Below are positions 1 through 8,431 of a DNA stretch of 64,000 bases, piece after piece. The stretch covers positions 1 to 64,000 of the forward strand of contig JARROA010000021.1 in the NCBI GenBank assembly GCA_037384425.1, given 5' to 3'. How positions within the stretch are numbered: the first letter of the stretch is position 1; each line of letters starts with the position of its first letter. The DNA comes from Thiodiazotropha sp037384425 (GTDB lineage: Bacteria; Pseudomonadota; Gammaproteobacteria; Chromatiales; Chromatiaceae). The notes under the pieces are model-generated. The model was not told where the DNA came from. It did not search any database and saw nothing but the letters and a program-made list of their open reading frames with translations. The position numbers were made by a program, and so were the translations under genes.

Positions 1-311
<311 letters not shown>

Positions 312-417
312 TATAACACCCAAGAGTTTTGGGTCAGGTTCAAGCGAACGCAACAAACAACCCAAATGCGATCTTACCGAATGCCGAGTCGTTTCATCTG
401 AAGCGACTCCACCAGTT

Positions 418-534
418 TGCCTGGCGGCCATAGCGTGTTGGAACCACCCGATCCCATCCCGAACTCGGAAGTGAAACGACTTAGCGCCGATGATAGTGTG
501 GGGCCTCCCCATGCGAAAGTAGGACACTGCCAGG
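418..534 (+). rRNA. rrf: 5S ribosomal RNA
   Basis: A complete 5S rRNA. The ends pair as TGCCTGGCGG with CACTGCCAGG. The internal conserved blocks are present: CCCGAACTCGGAAGTGAAAC around 457-476 and the loop E/helix IV region TAGTGTGGGGCCTCCCCATG around 495-514. It lies in the usual 23S-5S order and is followed directly by an intrinsic terminator, so it ends the rRNA operon. Exact ends may differ by one to three bases. Confidence 0.97.
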
Positions 535-548
535 TTTTTATCCCAAAA

Positions 549-579
549 CCCCGAATTCCTGTGAATTCGGGGTTTTTTT
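549..579 (+). terminator. rRNA operon intrinsic terminator
   Basis: Perfect 10-bp stem CCCCGAATTC (549-558) and GAATTCGGGG (563-572) with loop CTGT, followed by seven T. It sits 15 bases after the 5S gene and ends the rRNA transcript. Confidence 0.93.
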
Positions 580-656
580 ATGCTTGCAATTCGCGCTTTT
601 TTCTCATTGAGCGTAAATCGGGTTTTTTTCTCCCGGAGATTCTTTAAACTCAGCGC

Positions 657-1295
657 ATGGTTGTCACATTACTTCTGTTGTCGATAGGCCTGCTGTTTGC
701 GGGCTACGCCTTCTTTCTTCTGTTTCGCCGCAGACGCTTGATGGCGGCCAGCGTCAACGGCTTTATCGGTCTTCCATTTCTTCTGGTCGGCGGCTTTTTC
801 AGCCTGTTGCTGTTGAATCTTCAAACCTATCAGCAGCTCACGCACGAAGTCACACTGGCTGAGGTCCATATCGGACAACCTACCGACCAAGGCCTGCCGC
901 TGCGTCTGGTTTATACCGGACATGCCGACACCTTCTTCATCCAGACGACCCAGTGGCGACTCGACGCCCGTTTCGTAAAATGGAAACCCTGGATGTCGCT
1001 GTTCGGAAAGGAACCAATCGTCAGGCTCGAGCGACTCGAAGAGAGGGGTGTGACCGCATCAGGCCGGGCAGTCATGAATCGTCACAATTTGGCATCCACA
1101 CTGGCCTGGACTGATGAAATCATCTCTTCCATTACCGACCATATCGGTCTCATCGACAGTGTATTTGGCAGCTCCGTCTATATGCCGGCGGTGCCTGGAG
1201 CCGAATATGTGGTAACGGCCTCCATCTCCGGGCTGGTCGCACGTCCCCTGAACGCGCCCGCACAAAAAGCGGTGCTGGAGTGGAGCCGTCAATGA
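657..1295 (+). CDS. Two-helix inner-membrane protein of unknown function
   Basis: A 212-residue protein. Two hydrophobic helices (about residues 3-22 and 36-55) are separated by a short basic loop of arginines, followed by a soluble domain of about 150 residues rich in beta-prone segments. No signal-peptidase site is evident, so the helices are probably retained as an anchor with the C-terminal domain on one side of the inner membrane. I do not recognise a catalytic motif. Its stop overlaps the start of the M61 peptidase gene (ATGA), which suggests the two are translationally coupled and opens a run that continues through birA, coaX and the SPOR gene. The ATG at 657 follows a GGAG-like sequence near 635. 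Confidence 0.7.
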   Translation: MVVTLLLLSIGLLFAGYAFFLLFRRRRLMAASVNGFIGLPFLLVGGFFSLLLLNLQTYQQLTHEVTLAEVHIGQPTDQGLPLRLVYTGHADTFFIQTTQWRLDARFVKWKPWMSLFGKEPIVRLERLEERGVTASGRAVMNRHNLASTLAWTDEIISSITDHIGLIDSVFGSSVYMPAVPGAEYVVTASISGLVARPLNAPAQKAVLEWSRQ

Positions 1296-3112
1296 TTCGT
1301 TACAGCGTCAAGCCGATTCACCCTGAAGCGCATCTGCTCGAGGTGCGACTTGTGGTCCCTGATCCCGGCTCTGGTCCTGTCACACTCTATCTACCTGCCT
1401 GGATCCGCGGCAGTTATATGGTGCGCGATTTCGCTCGCCATGTTGTTGCCATAGATGCGGAGTGCGACCAACGGCCCGTCCAGCTGATAAAGCTGGATAA
1501 GCAGACCTGGTATATCGGTGATGCCCTCGATAAGGCATTAACACTGACCTATCGGGTCTACGCCTGGGACCTCTCCGTGCGCGGTGCTCATGTGGACACC
1601 ACGCATGCGTATTTCAACGGTCCCTGCCTCTTTCTGGGTATCCAGGGGCGTGAAGCGGAGCCGTGCGAAGTCGAGATCCTGAAGCCGGACGGAGAGCGCT
1701 TCGCCGACTGGAGATTGGCTGTTTCGATGCCGCCGCTCGAGACCGATCACATGGGCTTCGGGCGCTATCGGGTGTCCGATTACGAGACCCTGCTCGACCA
1801 CCCGGTGGAGATGAGCGATTTCACCCAAGGTACATTCCAGGTACGGGAGGTGCCACACCGGTTTGTGATCTGCGGGCGGCAGGCTGCCGACCTCGATCGC
1901 ATCTGCCGGGATCTCGGCAGGATCTGTGAAGCGGAGGCCGCGCTGTTCGGCGAACTGCCGGTCGAGGAGTATCTGTTCCTGCTCTGGGTGGTGGGAAGCG
2001 GCTATGGCGGACTGGAGCACAAGAATTCCACCAGCCTGATGATTGGTCGCGACAGCCTGCCGCTCCCAACTGCGACGGAGATGACACCGGGCTACCGACG
2101 CCTGCTGGGTCTCTGCAGTCATGAGTACTTTCATCTCTGGAATGTAAAGCGCATAACACCCGAGGTCTTTCAGCAGGAGGGAACGGCAAACGAGGTCTAT
2201 ACACGCCAGCTCTGGATCTTCGAGGGCATCACCTCTTATTACGATGAATTGCTGCTGTTGCGCAGTGGCGTCATCGAGATCAAGGACTATTTCGAAATGG
2301 TGGCCGAGGGTGTGACGCGGGTGATGCGCGGCAGCGGTCGAACCAAGCAAACTCTCGAGGAATCCTCCTTCGATGCCTGGACCAAGTTTTACAAGCAGGA
2401 TGAGAACGCCCCCAATGCCATCGTCAGTTACTATGCCAAGGGAGCGCTGGTGGCGATGATGCTGGACCTGAGCATACGCATGCGCACCGATGGCGATATG
2501 TCCCTAGACCATGTCATGCGGGCGCTTTGGCAGCAGTACGGCAAGCCTGGTGTGGGCCTGCGGGAGGGTGCGTTCGAACGTTTGGTGGAAGAGGTGACAG
2601 GAATCGATTTCAAGGACGATTTCGATCGCTGGGTTCGCTCCACCGAGGAGCTCACGCTGAGCGAGACCCTGCGGGAATTCGGTATCGAGCTCCATCTGCT
2701 ACCGGCGAAGAGCGCCGCCGATCTGGGCGGTGTGGCGGACAAGCGGCCTGAAGCGGAACAGGGCAAACCGGTGTTGGGCGCCCGTTTCGAGCAGCAGCCC
2801 GATGGTGTTCTCTTGTTACAGGTTTTCGATAGGGGCGCAGCACAGGCGGCCGGCCTGTCGGCAGGGGATCTCATCATTGCCGTTGATGGTCTGCGTATGG
2901 ACGCCAAGGGTTTGGAAAGCTATCTGTCCCAGCAGGTGGCCGAGAGCCGGGTTTCTGTCCATCTTTTTCGCCGTGACGAGCTGATGGCCTTCGAGCTGAA
3001 GCCGTTGCCGGCACCGCCGGATACCTGCTCCTTTTATCTCAATCCGGAGCTCGATGATAAACAGAGCCGGTTACAAAACGGCTGGTTACAGGGCCATGCA
3101 AAGCGAGCTTGA
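1292..3112 (+). CDS. M61 family metallopeptidase with PDZ domain
   Basis: A 606-residue zinc aminopeptidase of the M61 (glycyl aminopeptidase) family. An N-terminal beta-rich domain is followed by a thermolysin-like catalytic domain with the zinc motif HEYFH at residues 277-281 and the third zinc ligand probably Glu311 in the EGITSYYDE helix. A PDZ domain lies at roughly residues 490-570 (the DRGAAQAAGL and AGDLIIAVDG segments). Members remove N-terminal glycine or alanine from peptides; no signal peptide is seen, so it is probably cytosolic. I prefer ATG 1292, which overlaps the previous stop and has GGAG at 1282-1285, over an in-frame GTG at 1280. Its 3' end overlaps birA by 17 bases. Confidence 0.92.
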   Translation: MIRYSVKPIHPEAHLLEVRLVVPDPGSGPVTLYLPAWIRGSYMVRDFARHVVAIDAECDQRPVQLIKLDKQTWYIGDALDKALTLTYRVYAWDLSVRGAHVDTTHAYFNGPCLFLGIQGREAEPCEVEILKPDGERFADWRLAVSMPPLETDHMGFGRYRVSDYETLLDHPVEMSDFTQGTFQVREVPHRFVICGRQAADLDRICRDLGRICEAEAALFGELPVEEYLFLLWVVGSGYGGLEHKNSTSLMIGRDSLPLPTATEMTPGYRRLLGLCSHEYFHLWNVKRITPEVFQQEGTANEVYTRQLWIFEGITSYYDELLLLRSGVIEIKDYFEMVAEGVTRVMRGSGRTKQTLEESSFDAWTKFYKQDENAPNAIVSYYAKGALVAMMLDLSIRMRTDGDMSLDHVMRALWQQYGKPGVGLREGAFERLVEEVTGIDFKDDFDRWVRSTEELTLSETLREFGIELHLLPAKSAADLGGVADKRPEAEQGKPVLGARFEQQPDGVLLLQVFDRGAAQAAGLSAGDLIIAVDGLRMDAKGLESYLSQQVAESRVSVHLFRRDELMAFELKPLPAPPDTCSFYLNPELDDKQSRLQNGWLQGHAKRA

Positions 3113-4079
3113 CCTCATACGTACCCTGGCTGACGGGAGCTTCCATTCGGGTGAGGAGTTGGGGCGACTGCTTGGTATCAGCCGTGCCGGTGTCTGGAAG
3201 CGGCTGCAACCGTTGAAGCGTGATTTCGGCCTCGAGGTCGATGCGGTCAAGGGACGGGGTTATCGCCTGCGCGAACCACTGGACCTTTTCGACCGGGAGG
3301 AGGTGTTGGCCCATATTCCTGAGGCCGAACGTGCGGAACTCGAGCGACTGCACCTCCATCCTGTGCTCGAATCCACCAATACCTGGATGATGCAGCAGGG
3401 TGCCCTGGGCGAATCCTCTGGTGCCGTCTGCCTGGCTGAGTACCAGCTGGCCGGCAGGGGGCGCCATGGCCGGCAATGGGTCTCGCCTTTCGGGCGTAAT
3501 GTCTATCTCTCCATGCTCTGGCGCTTCGAGATGCCGCCGATGGAAGTCGCCGGTCTCAGTCTGGCAGCGGCTGTCGGGGTTCTGCGTGCGCTACACGCCT
3601 TCGGCTGCGTGGATGCGGGCCTGAAGTGGCCCAATGATATTCTGTGGCAGCAGAAAAAGCTGGCCGGTCTTCTGCTGGAGGTTTCTGGAGAAGCCGGTGG
3701 GCCATCACAGGTGGTGATCGGTGTCGGTCTCAACACCTGGTTGGGCGCGGCGGGAAATGCCATCGATCAGCCATGGATCGATCTCAGCTCCATACCCCAT
3801 GTGGAACCGCACAGTCGAAGTCAACTGGCTGCACGCCTGATCACGGAGCTGAGACGGGTGGCCAGGGACTATCAGTCGTCGGGATTGAGCGGCTTTCTCG
3901 ATGAGTGGCAGCGTCATGACCTGATGATCGGACAACAGGTGGAGGTGCGCAGTCCCAGTCAGTGTCATCGCGGCGAGCATCTCGGTATCGACGCCTCCGG
4001 TGCGCTGAAGTTGCGCATCGATGGTAAGCAACGGCTGTTTCATGCCGGCGAGGTCAGTTTGCGCCGCGATACGGAGTAA
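3096..4079 (+). CDS. birA: Biotin--[acetyl-CoA-carboxylase] ligase / biotin operon repressor
   Basis: A 327-residue bifunctional BirA. It makes biotinyl-AMP and transfers biotin to the carrier protein of acetyl-CoA carboxylase; with the N-terminal domain it can also repress biotin genes. The N-terminal winged helix (residues 1-60, with SGEELGRLLGISRAGVWKRL) is intact, so this is the repressor-capable class. The adenylate-binding loop GRGRHG is at residues 120-125, followed by KWPNDI and the lysine-rich KKLAGLL segment of the ligase core; a C-terminal SH3-like domain follows. The ATG at 3096 gives the usual BirA length; the longer frame from 3054 lies inside the upstream gene. The gene is four bases before coaX, as in many gammaproteobacteria. 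Confidence 0.96.
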   Translation: MQSELDLIRTLADGSFHSGEELGRLLGISRAGVWKRLQPLKRDFGLEVDAVKGRGYRLREPLDLFDREEVLAHIPEAERAELERLHLHPVLESTNTWMMQQGALGESSGAVCLAEYQLAGRGRHGRQWVSPFGRNVYLSMLWRFEMPPMEVAGLSLAAAVGVLRALHAFGCVDAGLKWPNDILWQQKKLAGLLLEVSGEAGGPSQVVIGVGLNTWLGAAGNAIDQPWIDLSSIPHVEPHSRSQLAARLITELRRVARDYQSSGLSGFLDEWQRHDLMIGQQVEVRSPSQCHRGEHLGIDASGALKLRIDGKQRLFHAGEVSLRRDTE

Positions 4080-4083
4080 GCCG

Positions 4084-4827
4084 ATGGAGCTGTACATGGA
4101 TTTCGGCAACAGCTCAGTAAAGTGGGCAAGCGGTGAAGAGCTGGCACAGGGTGTCACCCACAGTTGCCCTTCAGGGGATCCCGCAGCCACATTGATCCCT
4201 CGGCTGCAGGGATCGAGGCGGCCTGCCCAGGTCCATATTGCTACGGTGCTGCAGCCCGAGCGCTTGAGTGACCTCCAAGCCTGGATGGCGTCGTACTGGC
4301 AGATCACCCCCGCCTTCGCTCGCACCCGCGACGCCGAGCTGGGCGTGGTCAACGGTTATCGCATCCCCGAACAGCTGGGTGTCGACCGCTGGCTGGGACT
4401 GTTGGCGGGGCGCGCCATTTCAAAGCGTCCCTTGCTTGTCGTAGACTGTGGCACCGCAACGACGCTTGACGGCATGAATGGAGAGGGTCGCCACCTGGGC
4501 GGCGCCATTCTGCCCGGGTTGGCGCTCTTTAGTCGCTGTCTTCGTGCGCATACCGATCTGCCGGATTGGGAAGACAGTGACGATATCGATGGATTTGCGA
4601 CCGACACCGCAGCAGGGATCGCCTCCGGTGCTATGCTGGCGACCACATCGTCCATCGAGACCATGCGGGAGCGGTTACGTGAGGTGAGCGGCGGGGACGT
4701 CGACTGCCTCCTGACGGGAGGCTTTGCCAACCTAGTGGCGGATCACCTTACCTCGACCTATCGTTTGGTACCCCATCTAATTCTTCAAGGACTGAGACTT
4801 CAGGCAAGGCAAATCGAGAGACAATGA
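4084..4827 (+). CDS. coaX: Type III pantothenate kinase
   Basis: A 247-residue CoaX-type pantothenate kinase, the first committed step of coenzyme A synthesis. The N-terminal phosphate-binding motif is DFGNSSVKW (residues 6-14). The middle conserved block LGVDRWLGL precedes VDCGTATTLD, which carries the catalytic aspartate, and GGAILPGL follows. This ASKHA-fold enzyme replaces the unrelated coaA found beside birA in E. coli and is normally not inhibited by CoA. The ATG at 4084 puts the DxGN motif at its usual distance from the N terminus; the frame extends upstream into birA. Its stop overlaps the next start (ATGA at 4824-4827). Confidence 0.96.
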   Translation: MELYMDFGNSSVKWASGEELAQGVTHSCPSGDPAATLIPRLQGSRRPAQVHIATVLQPERLSDLQAWMASYWQITPAFARTRDAELGVVNGYRIPEQLGVDRWLGLLAGRAISKRPLLVVDCGTATTLDGMNGEGRHLGGAILPGLALFSRCLRAHTDLPDWEDSDDIDGFATDTAAGIASGAMLATTSSIETMRERLREVSGGDVDCLLTGGFANLVADHLTSTYRLVPHLILQGLRLQARQIERQ

Positions 4828-5624
4828 AGTGGCTTTTCTACATTCTACTGGTCGCCAATCTGGGGATGTTCATCTGGCTCTTCCCACAGCAGGATGGTGT
4901 GGCCTCACGCGGTTCGTCTCCGGCTGACGTGGGTCAGCTGCGTCTGGTGGACGAATCCGCTGGCGACGCGAATGGTGCCACTCAGGACGCTCCTCCGGAG
5001 ATCCTGCCCCTCCCGCCTGTCACCGAAGCGGGTGCTTCCGGCACCCCAGAGCCAAGTCAGCCGGCCGAGTCGCCGCAACTGCCGGCTGTAGCCGAAGCCG
5101 ACGAGCCGGCGCTTGCGGAGGAGACACCGCCACCCGAGCCGCCGGAACCGCCCAGCGAGCCGATCTGTGCCAGCGTCGGCGCCTTCAGCAAGCGATCCCA
5201 GGCCGAGTTGCTCTCGGTCAGATTACTGGCGCAGGGGGTTAAGACCGAAATCGCCTCCGAGGCTACAAACGAACAGGCCGGTTTCTGGGTGCTGATCCCG
5301 CCCCAACCTGATCGTGAGACGGCGATCAAGATAGCCAAGCAGCTTGAGGCGGCAGGTGTGGATGACATTTGGCGATTTACCAGCGGCAAGCTCGCACACG
5401 CCATCTCATTGGGATTGTTTAGGGACCAGGAACGCGCTCAGGCCCGTCGCGACAAGATTGCGGCAATGGGTTTCGAGCCCGAGGTCCAGCCCAGATATCG
5501 GGAGAAGACAAGCTACTGGCTTAATTTCCAATACACCGAGGAAAGCCCGCTCACCGAGGATCGTTGGCAGGAACTCAGCGAGGAAAATCCTCAGCTTGAG
5601 CTTAATGAGTCCCCCTGCCAATGA
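4824..5624 (+). CDS. SPOR-domain inner-membrane protein
   Basis: A 266-residue protein. A single N-terminal membrane helix (residues 3-20) is followed by a proline, glutamate and alanine-rich periplasmic linker (about 30-108) and a SPOR domain (about 110-235, beginning CASVGAFSKRSQAE and including a GLFRDQERAQ segment). SPOR domains bind denuded peptidoglycan strands, often at the division septum, so a cell-wall location is expected. A SPOR gene after coaX is a common gammaproteobacterial arrangement. It is translationally coupled to coaX by an ATGA overlap. Nothing indicates an enzymatic domain. Confidence 0.86.
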   Translation: MKWLFYILLVANLGMFIWLFPQQDGVASRGSSPADVGQLRLVDESAGDANGATQDAPPEILPLPPVTEAGASGTPEPSQPAESPQLPAVAEADEPALAEETPPPEPPEPPSEPICASVGAFSKRSQAELLSVRLLAQGVKTEIASEATNEQAGFWVLIPPQPDRETAIKIAKQLEAAGVDDIWRFTSGKLAHAISLGLFRDQERAQARRDKIAAMGFEPEVQPRYREKTSYWLNFQYTEESPLTEDRWQELSEENPQLELNESPCQ

Positions 5625-5667
5625 GTTTGCCAGACCCGGCCTAAATGCATAGAATTCACTGCTTCAA

Positions 5668-5743
5668 GCCGGCGTAGCTCAGCTGGTAGAGCAGCTGATT
5701 TGTAATCAGCTGGTCGGGGGTTCGAATCCTCTCGCCGGCTCCA
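5668..5743 (+). tRNA. tRNA-Thr (anticodon TGT)
   Basis: A complete 76-base cloverleaf. The acceptor stem is GCCGGCG (5668-5674) with CGCCGGC (5733-5739), the D-arm contains GCTCAGCTGGTAGAGC, the anticodon stem GCTGA/TCAGC holds loop TTTGTAA (anticodon TGT, reading ACA), and the T-loop is TTCGAAT. CCA is encoded at 5741-5743. In E. coli the matching thrU leads a thrU-tyrU-glyT-thrT-tufB array after birA and coaA. Here no further tRNA or tuf follows. Confidence 0.96.
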
Positions 5744-6545
5744 AATATTCATATAAGACATGGACGTATAGAACATTTTGTTTCCCCCCAGGTTTCTCCC
5801 CAGCGTAAATTAGCCAGTATTGTTATGGGGTATTCGCGGTTGCGGGTTGAAAACGGTGCTGACGGCAGGCGGAACATAAGCGGCTGTCCACTGTACCGGC
5901 TATGCCATTTTCCGGCTGGATGGACACCATGAAGTCCCCGCCGGCCCGCATCTTCAGGCTGCGTCTACCCTTCCTGAAGCAAACGGCTTGCCATTTGTGT
6001 GATCCAGGTCGTCAATTTATTCTGGGGGCTGCCGAGAGAGTAATCGAGGCTGGTTTGGTAGCCTTGGGACGTTGGGACAAGGATTCGTTACGGTCCTGGT
6101 TAGCCGGGATTGGGCTGTTTCTGGATGACCGATGTGGAACTCTGGGTCTATTTTCGACAATGGATCCGCGCCACGCTGAAATGGGCAAGTGCTTTTGAGC
6201 CACTCCGCGCAACTGTTCAGTGATGAGCGGGTCACATTAACCCAGGTATGCGGCTCACAGAATTAGGATCATAATCCAACTTCGCCGGACTACGCGAACT
6301 GGGTCTCTTGCAAGTTACGAAAGATTAATCAAATATTAAGGCATCAAGAGCGGTAACTCTCTGAAGAACAGTGGTTAAACATGGGCTTTAAGGGCGTTAC
6401 CATAGATAGCGGAGCTGTCAGAAGCTTGCTGATGGGAATGAGAAGGTTTCCCACTGGCCGTTTTCAGGAAGCTCCAAAATAGGACCATCCGGCTGGTTGC
6501 TGAGATTGCTGGGCAATTTAAACGCACCGTCGACGGAGATTAACG
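5744..6545. other. 800-base gap after tRNA-Thr
   Basis: I find no convincing gene here. Short open frames (for example 5902-6198 rightwards and 6017-6235 leftwards) lack ribosome-binding sites and recognisable motifs. The expected tRNA-Tyr, tRNA-Gly, tRNA-Thr(GGT) and tuf genes are absent. No repeat of the tRNA 3' end was noticed in the window. The last bases (GGAGATTAACG before 6546) are the ribosome-binding site of the beta-helix gene. The position after a tRNA suggests a scar of an integration or rearrangement, but no integrase remnant can be shown. Confidence 0.4.
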
Positions 6546-7568
6546 ATGAAGCACCATATAGCACTATTTCTTCTGTTTGCGGTACCCGCATTAGCACAGG
6601 CTGCACCGCCGAACCCACCTCTGCTTTCAATCCAGGGTGGCGTAACCGTGGCACCGCCACAGATCGCACAAGATTCCGAATACCGCGGCATTCCGGATCC
6701 GTCCGCCGCCCTGGGCTTTGATGTCAGAGGCAACTATCCCGTAAGTGAAACAGTCACCGGCTCGCAAGGGTCGAAGACGCTGAGTTGTACCGGTACGGCA
6801 TCGAATCCCTGCTTGATTGATGCATCAGGGGCGACATTCGATTCGCTGACACTGTCAGGATCATATGTGGTTCTGCAAGGCGGAAAGGTCAACGCGCCTG
6901 GCACCGATGGCCCGCATTTTACCGCGAGCTGCAGCAATTGCGTGATTCGTGATGTCGAGGTGTCCGGCCCTGGGGTCGATACCGGTCATTCGTCCGCAGT
7001 CCGCATGAGTTCCTATAGCGTCTGGATCGGCGGCAGCATTCACGGTTTCGGTGACAACAGAGTGGACGCGGCCGAACAAGATTTCCATGGCATGAAAGTC
7101 ATGAGTGACGATGTCTGGGTGCTGGAAGCCGAAATCTATGATTGCAGTGGTGACTCCATCCAGGTTGGTGATGCAAGCCGGGGATCGGCTTCGAGAGTCT
7201 ATATCGGAGGCGGCTACTTCCACCACAACCGTGAAAATGGTGTGGACATCAAAGATTCGCACGATGTGGTTGTATCCGGTGTCTACATGGAAGGATTCCG
7301 GCCGACGAGTTCCAGCCCGGGTGAGGCGTTTGTCGTCCACGACGACGCCTATGATGCACGGGTTTACGACAATATCATTCGCGATACGACCCTGGGCATG
7401 GTGTCCTCCGGTCGCAGCGGCCACATCATCGATGGAAACGACATTCAAGCGATCAAGACGGGCATACAGCTAAGGAATACGTCAAACATCACAGTCACCA
7501 ACAACACCGTTTCGGCACCGACACGTATTGAGGTCCAAGGCGGCATTAGCGGTACTGTGCAGGATTAG
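6546..7568 (+). CDS. Secreted right-handed parallel beta-helix protein
   Basis: A 340-residue exported protein. A Sec signal peptide occupies residues 1-19 (cleavage near AQA-AP). From about residue 80 onwards short repeats rich in glycine, valine, isoleucine, asparagine and aspartate follow (for example SHDVVVSGVYMEG, NTSNITVTNNTVS), spaced about 22-25 residues, the pattern of a right-handed parallel beta-helix. Many such proteins bind or cleave polysaccharides, but I see no active site that settles a substrate. Four cysteines near residues 80-135 could form disulfides, consistent with export. GGAG stands eight bases before the ATG. The gene is alone, followed by a hairpin. Base composition is lower in GC than the flanking housekeeping genes. 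Confidence 0.75.
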   Translation: MKHHIALFLLFAVPALAQAAPPNPPLLSIQGGVTVAPPQIAQDSEYRGIPDPSAALGFDVRGNYPVSETVTGSQGSKTLSCTGTASNPCLIDASGATFDSLTLSGSYVVLQGGKVNAPGTDGPHFTASCSNCVIRDVEVSGPGVDTGHSSAVRMSSYSVWIGGSIHGFGDNRVDAAEQDFHGMKVMSDDVWVLEAEIYDCSGDSIQVGDASRGSASRVYIGGGYFHHNRENGVDIKDSHDVVVSGVYMEGFRPTSSSPGEAFVVHDDAYDARVYDNIIRDTTLGMVSSGRSGHIIDGNDIQAIKTGIQLRNTSNITVTNNTVSAPTRIEVQGGISGTVQD

Positions 7569-7601
7569 TGATCAGTCCTTAGTAACTTGATCCGAGTGAA
7601 T

Positions 7602-7647
7602 CTGGCGATCTGTGGATTTAAGTATCCTCAGGTCGCCAGTTCATTTT
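7602..7647 (+). terminator. Hairpin after the beta-helix gene
   Basis: Stem CTGGCGA (7602-7608) with TCGCCAG (7633-7639), extended inward by CTG-GGA/TCC-CAG with one mismatch, then TTCATTTT. It lies about 35 bases after the stop codon and is a plausible but imperfect intrinsic terminator. Confidence 0.5.
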
Positions 7648-7996
7648 AAGGTTCACGCAATGTGAGCCGGCTTTCTTCTCTTGTGGGTCAATGGAGCACT
7701 CATGGGTGAGGTGGCAGCAAAGCCGATCGGCATCCTCGCCGGTCACGCCACATCCAGTGATAATCATCAGTCCCCGCCGGCGGTCCCTCAGCATGTCAAA
7801 CAACCTCGCCCTACCAACGGGTGCCGCGGTGGCTGCGAGTCATTATGAGTGAGCCAGCACCCTGTCTTCTGCAGTGGTCTCCAGAGTCGGAGCCGGGCAC
7901 TGCAAACCGGGATGTCTTTTCCGTCCAGTAAGGCATGTTGAGTAGTGATCGATGACCTTGCCCGAGGCGGCCAGACGAAGGCATTGGAAATGCTGT
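7648..7996. other. Gap with one doubtful small reading frame
   Basis: About 350 bases between the beta-helix gene and the end of the ion-channel gene. A leftward frame at 7618-7794 (ATG at 7794, about 58 residues) encodes a cysteine-containing peptide with a CC pair and a HECS segment. It overlaps the terminator hairpin and has only a weak GAGG upstream, so I do not call it a gene. Nothing else stands out. Confidence 0.3.
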
Positions 7997-8431
7997 TCAG
8001 GTCGTGTCGTTTCGTGGCCGCCGCTTCGTGATGTCCTGAAATGCCGCCATCAGTGCCGCCGTGGAAACGCCGATCATGAGTACCCCGTTGATCGATTCCA
8101 GCGGCCCCAGCAGTCGATATTGACCCGACATGACGATATCGCCATAACCCAGGGTCGCGAAGTTGACTGCGGAGTGATAGAAGGCCTCTCTGAACCGTTC
8201 GAATTCGCCGAGGAGCTGGAACAGGAGCGCCCACACGGCGACCTGTCCCAGGTTGCCGAGAACCAGCAACAGCATGACGCTTTTGATGACCATTAGGTTG
8301 GACCAGAAGCCGGGTTCATCGATCCTGTTTTTCTGGCCGGCGTAATACCTGAGCACCAGGATCAGCAACACTGACTGCAACAACAGACACAGGACCATGG
8401 TGGAGAGGCCGAGGATGAGGTTCAACAGCAT
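7997..8431 (-). CDS. Two-helix potassium-channel-type membrane protein
   Basis: A 144-residue membrane protein with helices at about residues 4-28, 45-72 and 105-128, and a pore loop ending in TLGYGD (residues 93-98), the potassium selectivity filter. This is the Ion_trans_2 type pore without a cytosolic regulatory domain; a tetramer in the inner membrane is expected. It is the last gene of a leftward operon; its ATG shares bases with the stop of the DUF2955 gene (TGATG). Why a channel is coupled to an efflux system is not clear; ion balance during export is a guess. Ion selectivity for potassium follows from the filter sequence only. Confidence 0.82.
   Translation of the reverse strand: MLLNLILGLSTMVLCLLLQSVLLILVLRYYAGQKNRIDEPGFWSNLMVIKSVMLLLVLGNLGQVAVWALLFQLLGEFERFREAFYHSAVNFATLGYGDIVMSGQYRLLGPLESINGVLMIGVSTAALMAAFQDITKRRPRNDTT

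Noticed and set aside
5744..5830. Possible integrase tail next to tRNA-Thr
   Set aside because: A few codons read leftwards are reminiscent of integrase C termini, but the stretch is too short and has no catalytic residues.
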